The notes beneath the pieces were generated by a model that was not told the DNA's origin, searched no databases, and saw nothing but the letters and a program-made list of their open reading frames with translations. A stretch of 64,000 nt of DNA from Oopsacas minuta (taxonomy: Eukaryota; Porifera; Hexactinellida; Lyssacinosida; Leucopsacidae): positions 124,001 through 188,000 of the forward strand of contig JAKMXF010000345.1 in NCBI GenBank assembly GCA_024704765.1, read 5' to 3'. Position numbers and translations under genes: made by a program. Shown one piece after another: positions 31,544 through 42,472 of the stretch (position 1 is the first letter of the stretch; each line of letters begins with the position of its first letter).

Positions 31544-32413
31544 ATGTATTTCCATTCCTTCATTCTTCTCAGCTATTTATGTATATGCTTCGCCATCAAT
31601 TACGATATAATCTGGGATCAAAACTATTGTAGCGAAATGGACAGATATCCAAGTAGTTACTTACTACCCACAAACTCTCCGTGTTCATTTTGCTTTGGTG
31701 ACGTCATAACACTACGTATAAACTCTACGTCTGTGACATATGAGAATCTTTATCGCGTACCCACAGCCACGGATATGATCAATTGTAATGCAACTGTCAA
31801 TGAAAATACTCAATCTATTGTGTTCAATGATAAACGAGAAATAACTATACGAGCAGGTGGTAGTGAAGCAGCTTTGTCTTTCCAATTGCAACCTGATGCT
31901 TATTACTTTATTTCTACAAGTGATGGAACACAAAATTCAGCTGAAAACGATTTATTACAATCACTTAATTCATGTCTTCAATTAACATTTTATGTTCTAT
32001 TGAATGAAAATCCGATTTGTGGGAATTATGAAGCGAATTGTGCTAGTGGATCTGTATTTACTGATCCAAACTCTTCACTATTTTGTAGTTCTCCAACTCC
32101 AACCCCAACTCCAACTCCAACTCCAACTCCAACTCCAACTCCAACTCCAACTCCAACTATGTCAACAATGCCGATGTCAACAACCGCAATTCCACCATCT
32201 AATGACAATCAATCGTCTATCGTTTTCTATATATTTGTACCCGATCCAATTGCTACAGTAGTAATACTTTCTATTCTAACTGCATTCATTGCTTTCCTAA
32301 TTATAGCTGTTCTCGTTATCGGAATAACTCTACTGGTTTTCTATGGACTGGGCAGAAATATCTGCCCGTGTGTTGTTAAAGCCGAACCCTCCTATGAATT
32401 TGCGGAAAAGTAG
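31544..32413 (+). CDS. Cupredoxin-like type I membrane protein, copy 6
   Basis: Single exon, 289 residues from the Met of MYFHSFILLSYLCICFA (signal peptide; the upstream open frame has no better start). The ectodomain keeps all family cysteines and is near-identical to copy 5 in its middle (the NKREI-type patch is shared: DKREITIRAGGSEAAL) but differs in its first 25 and last 40 residues. The stalk is a perfect Pro-Thr repeat of about eleven units encoded by a (CCAACT)n microsatellite at about 32094-32158, followed by a short Met/Ser/Thr stretch. Membrane span about 245-270 (LTAFIAFLIIAVLVIGITLL). The tail is very short (about 20 residues) and ends PSYEFAEK. Confidence 0.82.
   Translation: MYFHSFILLSYLCICFAINYDIIWDQNYCSEMDRYPSSYLLPTNSPCSFCFGDVITLRINSTSVTYENLYRVPTATDMINCNATVNENTQSIVFNDKREITIRAGGSEAALSFQLQPDAYYFISTSDGTQNSAENDLLQSLNSCLQLTFYVLLNENPICGNYEANCASGSVFTDPNSSLFCSSPTPTPTPTPTPTPTPTPTPTPTMSTMPMSTTAIPPSNDNQSSIVFYIFVPDPIATVVILSILTAFIAFLIIAVLVIGITLLVFYGLGRNICPCVVKAEPSYEFAEK
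32094..32158 (+). repeat. (CCAACT)n coding microsatellite
   Basis: About eleven perfect CCAACT units encode Pro-Thr repeats in the stalk of copy 6. Perfect units in a coding exon point to recent expansion and likely length variation between alleles. Confidence 0.9.
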
Positions 32414-32828
32414 CTATAGACTGTGATAAATTACCCAACAAATATTTCGTATATTCGCTCTTTATGGCAAAATTAATAAATCACTTTTTGTAATATTATC
32501 TGTGTATATGTTGAGCTATTACATCTCTACTGAAATGTCCGCGGAGAATTGTCCCCACAGTAAATTACACCCTCTGTTATACTCCTATGGTGAGATGTAT
32601 GTTTAATGTTTTAGATTGAAATATTGCAGAAATTCTTTTTTTTGCTGTCGGCACAGGTAATTTGGATTTTATGCGCGCACTCTGCTCGCATATTCAAATA
32701 GTCATGTGTATGCATCTATGGGTGTCTATTTTCACTTGATATCCTTCAAGTGTATATTTTTAATACTTTTGGCGATGTTTCATATTTTCACACCTTTTCA
32801 AAGATCATTTAGATTAGATTAGATTCAT
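32414..32828. other. Spacer
   Basis: AT-rich spacer between copy 6 and POLL. The start of POLL is preceded by TTAGATTAGATTAGATTC, a short direct repeat at about 32809-32826. No other feature seen. Confidence 0.4.
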
Positions 32829-35800
32829 ATGGCTGAAAAAGATTTATATTTTCAAGGATTAAGCATTCTATTTATCAATTCAGGGCTTATTAAAGCAAGA
32901 GCGAACATTCTTAAGAAACAACTAGAAAAATTTGGCGGTACTTTCTCATCAAAATACATACCATCAGCCACTACACACATCCTTACAGTACCAAATATAA
33001 CAAAAAGTTCATTTGAAAAGGAATTAGAATTAAAAATTGATGAAATAAAATGCCCAATTTTGAATGTTGAATGGTTAAGTGTGTGCTTAACAAAATCAAA
33101 ATTACATACAGAAGCAGGATTTTTGCATGATTTTAAGTCAGAATTAAACAACGAAAAAACTCACACACCCGCGGTTCCTGTAAAAAATGTTACAATTCCG
33201 AAGCCAGTGGAAGCGCCCCCTGAATTGTACCCACAGGGAGAAACCGTGTTGGGTATGAAGCGGAAATTATATGATAGTGATGATGATTCTAAAGATTCTG
33301 TGGATTTTAATACGAACACTAAGAAGTATCTTTATCCACAAGTTGTGAGAGGGAAAAATACAGCGGGTATGTTGAGAATTTAAAATCTGGAGGGACAGAG
33401 CCAGGTTTATAAAATAATTTGTAATAAATCATATGACTCATATCCCTTGTTCTGGTATTCTTACAACTTAACACCGGTATCTATCACTTTTCACATTTTC
33501 ACTTTGTATCTCAATATGTTATTGTTACATACCACAGGTAGATGGAAGCAAAACAAACCAAGTTATTCAAATTCAGAACAGAAATCGACTATTATTGATC
33601 AATTGGATTCTGATAGTGATTATAATACTACCACTGATGATGATGATGATGTCAGAGGGAATGTGAATTTTACATTTGGCGATAATCAACTAGAAAAAGG
33701 GAAGCAGATTGAATATTCACCCCCGAAGCGAAAATTGGTAATAATACACAGTGGATGCTGGCTGAATGAACACCCTTGGGAGTAGCAATATATACTCTTA
33801 TAACCAGCATAAATATACATGAATATATGCAACTGTTTTTCAGGGCATAGTTCTTATAACCTGCATCCACTGATATATGTATATGTGACGTATTATCTTA
33901 AGTACAGTGGAGTTCGTCTATTAACAATCGTATTTTCCTTGCTAAATGCGCGAATTTGCGATTATGCGAAATATATGCAAAATACACTATATGTTCATGA
34001 ATAGGCAGATTTTAGATCTACGTTTATCTGCTTGCTTATTTTTTAAAGAATCTACTGTATTTTTTAGAAAGGCTTCTCTTGTATGACTGGGAAATCACAA
34101 CTTCCTACTAACTACAACAAACACATTACAGATAAATTAGAAGAATTAGCCGTGTTATATAAAGCGCGAGGAGAGAATTGGAAAGAGAGAAGTTATTCAA
34201 AAGCTGTAGCCGTGTTAAAGAAACATCCAAAGGAGGTTACGTCATGGGAGGAGGCTAAGAATTTACCATGCATTGGTAGGCTAGAATAGTTTGTGTTAAT
34301 TTTCGCCGCTGATAACGAGTTTCATACCTGAAAAGTTAAAACTGATAGAAAATGATAACTTTTAAAAATCTGCGAATATACATGCAAAATGTCAGTGGCG
34401 AGTATTCGCGAAATTTACCATTTATCAAGTCGAATCCTCGCAATTACACGGTTTAGAAATTCGCATGAAATATCACTCTAAATCAGGGACGGTCCCACTG
34501 TAATCGGTTAATAGGGTGCCGGTTAATTTGGTCACTTGTCCTAAACAGACCCATGTAAATAGGATCAAATTGCAACGTTTAATCGGGGCAAAATTCCTGA
34601 TCCCAAGCGAAGCATGGTCTACTGTATTACAAATGTATTTGACATTATTGTATTTAGGAGAAAGTTTAGCTGACAAAGTTTGGGAAATTATATCAAGTGG
34701 GAGATTAAGGAAACTCGACCACTTGTCAGAAGATAAAGATACCAGCTCAATATCTCTATTCTCTAACCTATGGGGAGCTGGGCTTGTGACTGCTAATAAA
34801 TGGTTTGCACAAGGTTATCGAACTTTAGATGATATCAGAGAGAAGGCTGAGCTAACAAGGTAAGTAATTAGAATATACAATAAACTCCCGTTATGTCGAA
34901 GCTCAAGGGACCGCGAAAGTTACTTCGATATAACCGATGTAATATATGCTACTTTGACTGTTTGGGACCATATTTGTATAATTACAGACTTCGATATATC
35001 CGTGTTCGTTATAACTGGGGTGTATACAATATTTACAATGAATAATATTGAGATAAAATTTCCTATTTTTTTGGCTATTTTCTGATATATTTTTGTGGGA
35101 ATTTCTTAACATATTATATTCAGATTTTAGAGATTAGGCAATGGATATTCATGAAATAGCTTAAACGGTTGTGTTAATTGGATTTTCCTGTAATTATATA
35201 TACAGCGAATCTCTACAAATGTGGCCTGTGGCAACGGAGTGAAAATACAAGGAACGAATTCCTAGTGCCACAAAGTGCACCTCCCAAAACGGAAACGGGG
35301 AGCATTTGCGGCGTCCCCGTTTATGGAGGTTACACTGTATTTACATAATTCACAAATGGAAATGCCAGCTAGAAATTCCTTTTTCCTAACACTATTCCCA
35401 GGCAACAACAAGTTGGTATGAAGTATTACGAAGAATTTATTGAAAGAATCCCACGTGTAGAAGTAATAGAAATAGAGGATATTGTTAAGGAAGTAATCCA
35501 TGGCATAAATCCTGGTCTAATCCTTGTTACTTGTGGTTCATTTCGTAGAGGGAAAAGTACGTGTGGTGACGTAGATTGTCTGATATCACATCCTGATGGT
35601 AAATCACATAAGGGAGTATTTCAACAGGTATATTTGATGTTTTATTGGCATTTATAGTGTATTTGAGTATTTCTTAATTGATGCACCTTGTCGATTAATA
35701 ACATACTTATTAATACAAAACGGACACTCCGAGAAGTGGACAATCCCTCTACAACGGACAAACCTCCTGGAATGAATTAGCAATCATATATGTAATACTT

Positions 35801-37359
35801 TAGCAGTCTCCGAGAAGCGGACAACTCTCTAAAACGGACAGAAGAGATGTCCTCAGCGTACCCGTTATTCGGAGACCCTACTGCATATCAAAAATTCCCC
35901 TTGTGTAGTTCAATTATATTCTCACAATATCATTGAACTTTTCAAATCAGATAAAATTAAATTTTTCACAAGTCCTCAATAGCATAATCTCGTCTCAGGA
36001 ACATCCGTCTATTTCTAAGCAATTTCCTACTCAAGTATGACACAATTGCATTTATCATAAGAGTTTCACAGTTGTTGCATAGTTAACACTTTCAATATGT
36101 TGGTATACATGCAGCAGCCAAATTTTAACACCGCAATCATTTGATATTTTTATTTATACACACAACATATATGTTTACTACGTATGCCACACATGGTTTG
36201 ACACTGATATAAGATCTCAGACGTTTCCTCACATCACATCATCAGTGGTGTTTGTTTACAAAAGACTTTTTGGATTTATCCAGAATGATTAGATATGACG
36301 TAATACCATTATTATTATTATTATTATCATAGACTATAAATATTATGAAAATTTATATTTCCTGTCACAGAGTTTGAATTTATTTATTCAAATTGTTTTG
36401 GGATATCTATGACATTCCTTCTCGTTGCTATTTCACGTTTTCCCCCTATTCCTGAAATACAGTAAATGCTGTTTCAACGACTATTCTGGGGTAATCGAGT
36501 ATGCTGAAGCCGAATATGGGATTGTAAACAATATATTGTGAATATTTGTTTACTTTATCTACCTAAAAGTAAACAAATATTCACAATATCTTGTTTACAA
36601 TATCATATTTGGACTCAGCATGCTCGATTACCCCAGGATAGTCGTTATAAGACCCCCCTTGGGGGAAGCAATACATGTTGTTATAACCGGAATACATTGT
36701 AATATTCATTGAAATGAATTTGTACTTCATTTTCGTATCCATAGATATTACAGAAAGGTCATGACATGGACTTCTTAACAGATGATCTATCTATCCATGA
36801 TGGAGGAGATCACAATCAATCAAAGTATTTAGGTGTATGTTTACTGAAGGGAGATAACCGTAAGCATAGGAGACTTGATATTATTGTTGTGCCTTATGCT
36901 CAATGGGCTTGTGCTATACTATATTTCACTGGTTCTGCTCACTTTAATCGATCTTTGAGGCTTTATGCACAGAAGCAAGGTATGTAATGTATGATATATA
37001 ATCGGGTTTATTTCCTGATTTATACACTCATAATTCAGTGTTGCCAGATGGTTTGCTCTGAAATTTCAATTCTTGACATAAGTCAAAAGTGCTTGCCAAA
37101 GCGAAAATCTATGAACTTTGCTCCTGACCTGGTAACACTGATCCTGATTATAGTAAATACCCCAATACTCGAAGGTTTCGGAAACAATTTCATTTATCCT
37201 ATAGGAATGCATCTATCAGAACACCATCTCTGCACAGATGTAATGCGTAAAGGCACAACGATAATACACGAAGGCACAATACTACCCACATTCACTGAGC
37301 AAGATATATTCCTGCATTTGGGTTTGGATTATCTAGAACCACATGATCGGGATAAATAG
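32829..37359 (+). CDS. POLL: DNA polymerase lambda (family X, BRCT-containing)
   Basis: Gap-filling polymerase and dRP lyase of base excision repair and non-homologous end joining. Exons 32829-33366, 33538-33737, 34068-34275, 34658-34859, 35402-35627, 36745-36979, 37205-37359; 587 residues, against 575 in human. An N-terminal BRCT domain (about 1-100, ending NVEWLSVCL) recruits Ku/XRCC4. A Ser/Asp/Pro-rich linker (about 105-245) includes a DDDDD run. The 8-kDa lyase domain has [19 protein letters not shown] and [10 protein letters not shown], followed by the HhH region [10 protein letters not shown]-like [10 protein letters not shown]. The palm carries the three metal-binding aspartates: D439 and D441 in [14 protein letters not shown], and D503 in [21 protein letters not shown] and the C-terminal [10 protein letters not shown] match POLL rather than POLM, TdT or POLB. 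All catalytic residues are intact. Confidence 0.95.
34876..35025. repeat. MITE, family 4 (ACTCCCGTTATGTCGAAG ends) in POLL intron
   Basis: Left end AAACTCCCGTTATGTCGAAG continuing CTCAAGGGACCGCGA; right end CTTCGATATATCCGTGTTCG then TATAACTGGGGTGT. Related copies lie at 54989-55161, 45024-45180 and 7235-7400, with half-copies at 16038, 22545 and 49495. The middle reads GACCATATTTGTATAATT. Confidence 0.65.
35212..35339. repeat. MITE, family 1, in POLL intron
   Basis: Ends ACAGCGAATCTCTACAAATG and CCGTTTATGGAGGTTACACT; shares GGAACGAATTCCTAGT with the family. Lies 62 bases upstream of the exon encoding the first catalytic aspartates. Confidence 0.65.
36478..36644. repeat. Near-perfect 167-bp hairpin in POLL intron
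   Basis: Two arms of about 77 bases with roughly nine mismatches flank a short loop (TTATCTACCTAAA). The left arm starts CGACTATTCTGGGGTAATCG, the right arm ends CGATTACCCCAGGATAGTCG; the arms meet at GAATATTTGTTTACT / AGTAAACAAATATTC. It sits in the intron between 35627 and 36745. The terminal word GGGGTAATCGAGTA recurs near 13840, 13950 and 21296. Confidence 0.85.
37036..37140. repeat. Short MITE with CAGTGTTGCCAGAT ends in last POLL intron
   Basis: 105 bases. Left end CAGTGTTGCCAGATGG, right end CCTGGTAACACTG. The middle holds the AAGTCAAAAGTGCTTGCCAAA word shared with 14515-14745 and 54515-54590. At 54495 a related end reads AGTGTTGCTAGGT, and at 7957 an inverted one reads TCTGGCAACACT. 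Confidence 0.7.
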
Positions 37360-37793
37360 TAGCTGTAAATATAATTCATAGTTTTTGTACATCCGTGATT
37401 TAAGGGATTTGTGTATTTATCAAAGGTTTGTTAAGAATATTCTTTATGATTGTTCATGCTGAATTCTTTTCATTTTAGTTTACATGACGTAATACTATTT
37501 CATACTTACCAACCACTTACATTAATTTCCCCTGAGTTTCAGGTCTCTCACGATTTCGGGCCTACTAATACTGCAAAGTCCCTGGTCCTTACACAAAACT
37601 CTAATACTAAATAGACATCTCACGATAGAATCGTGCCAAATGCCGCGAAAAGTGCCAATATACATTGGAACCTTATTAATACGAATACTCAAATTTGTTT
37701 GCTTCATCCATAGTTCGTATTAACGAGATTCTACCGTTAAAGCAGTTTATAAATATTCTATTTCTATGAGAACTAGCTTATAATAATATTTCT
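37360..37793. other. Spacer with family 2 MITE at about 37660-37735
   Basis: Spacer between POLL and the first PUB-cluster gene. The MITE ends read TTGGAACCTTATTAATACGA and TCGTATTAACGAGATTCTAC. Nothing else seen. Confidence 0.5.
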
Positions 37794-39763
37794 ATGAATA
37801 TGAGTTTACATCCAAGAGATAGAGATATTTTCCTACAACTTGAAAATGATCATTTTCGTGATATCAGCGAAATTGAGATCATAAGTCGCGAAGTCAAACA
37901 TGAATTCGATAAATTTCACAAAGAATTGACCCAGAAAGAATATGATATTGTGAGAGAAATTAACAAAATCCGCGATAAAATTGTTGAAGATTTTAACCAA
38001 AAAAAGAACCGTTTATTTGATACTACAAACCAATATCGCGAAATTCAACACGATTTAGGAGTATCTACACATGTGAACATTTTGTGGAAGAAAAACGGTT
38101 TGGCGATAAATGATATCTGCGAAATACAGTCCTCACAGAGACGGCGATCACACTCAATTTCCTCAGCAACAAATCCTTATGGCGACCTCATAATAATGTT
38201 AAATTCCGCTCGTCAGGTTCAAAGTTCAATCCAAGCAATTGCAATGGAATATCCACCGGAAATGCACTCAACAGCAAGACAGCTGATCCACAACAAACAA
38301 CATAAATATCATATCCTACCTGTTTATGAGCTGATACAACATAATTTGAAATGTAATACGAAGATGGTTGATATACAAGATGGACTGCACTCTTTGTCAA
38401 AGTATGTGATTTGTTTGTTCTTTGATCCAAGCAGGACTATCTTTCATACGATACAGGTAAGTGTTTTTGTTATTTCTCTTACCTTTGTGACTAATAAATA
38501 CATTCTGAGATGGCATTATTTCTTACAGGGACTCTGTTACCAACTCCCTATATTTCTTTTCCGACAATTTCCCTGAATTCCAAGTTTTACATTAATAGCG
38601 ATTTCAGGTTTTTATTTTTGGAAAACAAGCGCATGAATTGCAATTTTTCATGGATTCTCAAGTTTTTTAATGAGACCCTCTGAGAGGGGGCCAGTAGATC
38701 CATTTGGCTTCAAAAACATTTCATCGTATGACCATATTAGGGTATTATATATTCATTTGGGGAAGATAGCAAAATGACTTGGCCTCTACGATCCTGTCAG
38801 AGTCAATCCGCGGGAAGGTTTGGCAAATATACTCACTACGCTCCCGTAAAATGTTTATTGTTAAATATCTAATAAGCATTTTGAGCGGACAATTTTCGTC
38901 ATAACAGCCCCTATGAAGTGCAACTGCTATATGCAAAAATATGTTATCTAATTGTGTTCTTATTCATATAGACTGACTCAGAATACCACAGAACTCTTAT
39001 TTCAAACAAAATAGTAGGCTACGATAAAATTCTACACAGAATTGATTACCAATACAATCACACTACCCAATTCTATACAATCGACCAACATCTACTGTCT
39101 ACTCCTCAATATCTTCATAAACTAGCTTCCATCTGCTGTGAACTTCTATTAGCTGTTGAGGAATTGAGATATTTTCAGGAGAACACCGATCTGAATCGTC
39201 TCGATCTTCTGACCTACTTTTCACCACCCCCCTTAGTTCATGACTTTGAAATAAACGCATCGGTATGTCCAATAACAGCCTTAGATGTTTGCGCTTCAGG
39301 TCGTGATGCAAGCCTTTTATCACAGAATAGTGATTCATTTGGTTCTCCGATACAATCATTAAACTATCAACGTTCAAAAGCTAAACTCTATTCCGATAAT
39401 GATACACCAAATTCCAGTGTATCTGATACGCAATACAATAGTCGTACATCAAATTGTAGTGGCGATATTCTCCAGTCACGTGATAGATATGACGTAGTTG
39501 AACCAGCTCCCACTGTTACGCAGGATAAATTCACCTCAACAGCCTTTAATTTAATCGAAGATACGAATCTATACTCAATCTCTGATCCTGGAAATAATGA
39601 TATGGCTAAACAAGATCGCGGAAATCCACGCGGTTTATTACAGAATCCACCCAGGAAAGTTGATTCTAGTCCAAGTATTGGTTGTAAAATTTGCCCTAAA
39701 TGTAACAAAGAGACATCTATTTCATATTTAGCTTGTGAATGGTGTCGTGCTTATGTCTCTTAA
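37794..39763 (+). CDS. PUB-cluster gene A: coiled coil, single SPATA2/HOIP-type PUB domain, zinc knuckle
   Basis: Two exons, 37794-38456 and 38972-39763, 484 residues. The first ~90 residues form a TRIM-like coiled coil (EIISREVKHEFDKFHKELTQ, VREINKIRDKIVEDF) ending with the NILWKKNGLAI strand seen after such coils. A PUB domain follows (about 135-290): YHILPVYELIQHNLK, VDIQDGLHSLSKYVICLFFD, then across the phase-0 intron SNKIVGYDKILHRIDYQ and SICCELLLAVEELR. The pattern matches the SPATA2 PUB domain (helix, 'LFLYPWKKEF...I', 'I...MGY', 'FELFLAKVE'), which binds CYLD and HOIP in linear-ubiquitin signalling. A Ser/Asn-rich linker leads to one C-terminal CPKC...CEWC zinc site. Founder-like member of the tandem cluster; function beyond ubiquitin-pathway binding is not established. 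Confidence 0.72.
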
Positions 39764-40583
39764 TTCTTGTAATTTATTTATATTTCAAACTTTTGATATA
39801 ATTCATGTTTGTTTTCCTATTTTCTTCTGTTCTGAATGATAATTATTAATATAAGGATTTTCATATGATTTCTATAGGGAAATATTTTATTGAGCTGTTT
39901 TATGCGAAATAGACCATGGACCATGTGTACTGTTATAAGAAGAGTTGTCCTCCTATATCTTATCGAATATTTAACCACGGATGTTGGATTTCGTATTTCT
40001 CCTTGAATGTTATTCAAAAGCTATTTCGAGATATTCCCTCTTTCTTGGTTTGGGTAGTTCACATGGATTATTGGCTATGCAGGCTTGGATGTTGTTCAAG
40101 GATATTTTGATGAGGTGATTTTCTATAATACATAATATATACGAAATCCACCATCCATTGTTAAATATCTAATAGGAGGAACCATTTTTGTCAAACTGTA
40201 CTCGGGTTAAAACTATGTTTTGGCTAAATGCTGTTCCTATATGCTTATTAGCCATTTAACCATGGATGGTTTATTTAGCATATTTTGTGTCCTATACAAA
40301 TCACCCTTCCAATGAAGCGAAGAGTGCTTCAAAATGACGTTGAACAACTTCCAAGCAGATATCACCATCCATGGTTAAATAGCTAATAATCATATAGGAG
40401 AGAATTTTCTTCTTAACAAGATCATTGGACCATGGATCATACTGTAGAACTCTTTCGGATATATCGAAATGATTCTTTCCCCAATATAGCGTGAAATAAA
40501 TTGATCCATGGTTCAAATATGATTCTCCATTGGGTATATATTTCAATTTATTTGAGTGAATAAAGGTTATTTCTTGATAACTA
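39764..40583. other. Spacer with family 6 MITEs (CCATCCATGG ends)
   Basis: One complete element at about 40145-40274 (AATCCACCATCCATTGTTAA ... TTAACCATGGATGGTTT) and one end at 40369 (TCACCATCCATGGTTAAATA). No gene seen. Confidence 0.55.
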
Positions 40584-41348
40584 ATGGCTATGGAGATTGA
40601 AGGAACATTTGATGGCAAAATTTCATTCAAAATACGTATACAAAATGCTAGAGATGAAATACAATCCAAATACCTAGAATTTCATTCACAATTGACAAAA
40701 GAAGAATCGCGGCTTATAACAAGACTTGATGACATTGAATCTGAGGTCTTAGAAACTTTCGAGAAATATAGCACATCTCTAAATGAAATTACGAAAGCGA
40801 GAGAACAAATACTCTCAATTTTCAAGACAAATACCACAAATCGTGATCTGCTTAGAAACAATTTGGAAATATACGACAAAGAAATACAAGCTATAAAAGA
40901 AAACACGAAAATTGAAAATATTATCAATTTAGAGTGGGATATCAAACCGATTGAGATTAATTGCCTGATCCAAACTAAAAATTGCCCTCCACAAACGACA
41001 CAGCACGCCATACCGCAATTATTGAAGCAAGTGTCGTCACCCTTACCAAATACTCTCGATTCGAAGTACCAACGTTTGAATTCATACCAGGGAAATGCCC
41101 CTCGTAAACATTTTATGAAAATGCCGAAACAAACTGAATGGGAATGTCCACATTGTACAACTTTGAATTCTATGAGCAACCACTATTGTGAAATTTGTTA
41201 TAAGACCCCGCGTTATAAGATTGACAAGCAAAGTGGAAAGCCGAATATTCCACATGGAACGAAGTATTGTCGTCGTTGTAACCAGGCTAATCGCTATCAG
41301 GACCAGATATGTGCTTATTGTGGACTATGGTTGGTACATATGAATTAG
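40584..41348 (+). CDS. PUB-cluster gene B: coiled coil plus NZF and ribbon zinc modules, no PUB
   Basis: Intronless, 254 residues. A TRIM-like coiled coil (about 15-125: FHSQLTKEESRLITRLDDIE, TKAREQILSIFKTNTTNRD, LEIYDKEIQAIKEN) ends in NIINLEWDIKPIEINCLIQ. A Pro/Gln-rich linker follows, then a RanBP2/NZF-type finger at about 189-210 (WECPHCTTLN...CEICYKTP) and a second zinc site (YCRRCNQANR...CAYCG). NZF fingers bind ubiquitin, but the Thr-Phe pair that contacts ubiquitin is TT-Leu here. No PUB domain lies between coil and fingers, unlike genes A and D. The coil is closest to gene C. Probably a ubiquitin-pathway adaptor; inference only. Confidence 0.72.
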   Translation: MAMEIEGTFDGKISFKIRIQNARDEIQSKYLEFHSQLTKEESRLITRLDDIESEVLETFEKYSTSLNEITKAREQILSIFKTNTTNRDLLRNNLEIYDKEIQAIKENTKIENIINLEWDIKPIEINCLIQTKNCPPQTTQHAIPQLLKQVSSPLPNTLDSKYQRLNSYQGNAPRKHFMKMPKQTEWECPHCTTLNSMSNHYCEICYKTPRYKIDKQSGKPNIPHGTKYCRRCNQANRYQDQICAYCGLWLVHMN

Positions 41349-41722
41349 TTGGTGTGGGTATTTTGAGTTGGATTTTGTTTCATATATTTTTGTGAATATT
41401 TAGCCAAATGTTTGTCTCTCGTTGGGGGTGTACAGGTCCATTTGTATACTTTCATAGGTCATCAGGGCTCTCAACTTGGAAACTTCAAAATCTCACGATT
41501 CTATCTTGGGATATGCAATTTAGTATTATTTTCTATTATTACAATACCCAATTCTTCTGCAGTATTTGTAGACCCGAAATGGTGAGCGTTGAGAGCCCAG
41601 GTTATCTAGAACTCCGCATAAGTCGAAGGTATTATTGCTGTCCCTTGAGTTTCGATGTAACGGGAGTTGAGTGTATTTTGAGTACATATTTCTATGTTAA
41701 TTTTAGAATTCTAGCTTTGACC
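41349..41722. other. Spacer
   Basis: The reading frame of gene C stays open upstream to about 41408 but this part looks non-coding: it contains CATAAGTCGAAGG and CCCTTGAGTTTCGATGTAAC, a fragment of a family 4 element near 41617-41675. No gene seen. Confidence 0.45.
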
Positions 41723-42472
41723 ATGGCTCAATCTCCACAAATTTCCGAAACGACATTACAAACTATTACAGAATTTCAAACACGAATACAATCATACAGA
41801 GCTGAAATCAAAAACAAAATTTCACAAATCATCGGTCAACTCAAAAACGAGGAAAATCAACTTTTATCGAAACTCGATGATATTGAAAAGGAAGTTCTCG
41901 ATAAATACAAAATAGCCAGTTCGACATTAGCCGAAATTACCAAAGCCAGAGAACATATACTCGGTGTATTGAAGAGTAATACCACTAGTACTTTACTGAA
42001 AAATAACTTAGAATTGTATGATAAAGAGATTGAAAATATCAAGAAAAATTCGATAATTTCTTCTACGAACATTCAGTTAAAATGGAATATTAATAATATT
42101 GAAAATATTTGTGTAATTTCGAAATTGATTGATGAAAACCGTGAAAATATTATAAATTCTAAGTGTGTAGAAACTGATAAAAGATCCGTAGTCTATACTG
42201 AATATCTTAAGCCTCTAAAACCGAAATTTCAAGTGCCTGAACCCAATTGTCAAAACAAAAATTTATTAAAATTAAACAGACATTTAGTAAACCTAGAAGA
42301 TAACATATTCTCTCCAGATTACTCTACTGACAAGCCCAATAATACGATTACAGAACCACAATATACTAATTTATCCTTGAAAAGAGAATGGGTATGTCCT
42401 AATTGCACATATTATAATGATCCTAGCCTTACAAAATGTGGAATGTGTTCATACCTTAGACAGAACTACTAA
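41723..42472 (+). CDS. PUB-cluster gene C: coiled coil plus NZF-type finger, no PUB
   Basis: Intronless, 249 residues from the Met of MAQSPQISETTLQ, in an ACCATGG context; the open frame upstream is repeat-derived. The coiled coil (about 10-120) closely follows gene B: QLKNEENQLLSKLDDIEKEV, TKAREHILGVLKSNTTS, LLKNNLELYDKEIENIKKN, then IQLKWNINNIENICVIS. A poorly conserved 90-residue linker leads to one RanBP2/NZF-type finger at the very end (WVCPNCTYYN...CGMCS). The second zinc site of B and D is missing. B and C are the two PUB-less members, side by side, and probably came from one duplication. Confidence 0.7.
   Translation: MAQSPQISETTLQTITEFQTRIQSYRAEIKNKISQIIGQLKNEENQLLSKLDDIEKEVLDKYKIASSTLAEITKAREHILGVLKSNTTSTLLKNNLELYDKEIENIKKNSIISSTNIQLKWNINNIENICVISKLIDENRENIINSKCVETDKRSVVYTEYLKPLKPKFQVPEPNCQNKNLLKLNRHLVNLEDNIFSPDYSTDKPNNTITEPQYTNLSLKREWVCPNCTYYNDPSLTKCGMCSYLRQNY

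Noticed and set aside
32026-32208. Minus-strand Gly-Val repeat protein
   Set aside because: It is the antisense reading of the (CCAACT)n array in receptor copy 6.
23010-32413. Calling the six membrane proteins ephrins
   Set aside because: The motif order fits a cupredoxin fold, but key ephrin cysteines and the GPI or PDZ-binding ends are not matched. Only the fold is proposed.
41408-41722. N-terminal extension of PUB-cluster gene C
   Set aside because: The open frame continues upstream, but the DNA is a repeat fragment and the protein there has no match in genes A, B or D. The Met at 41723 aligns with the start of the coil.
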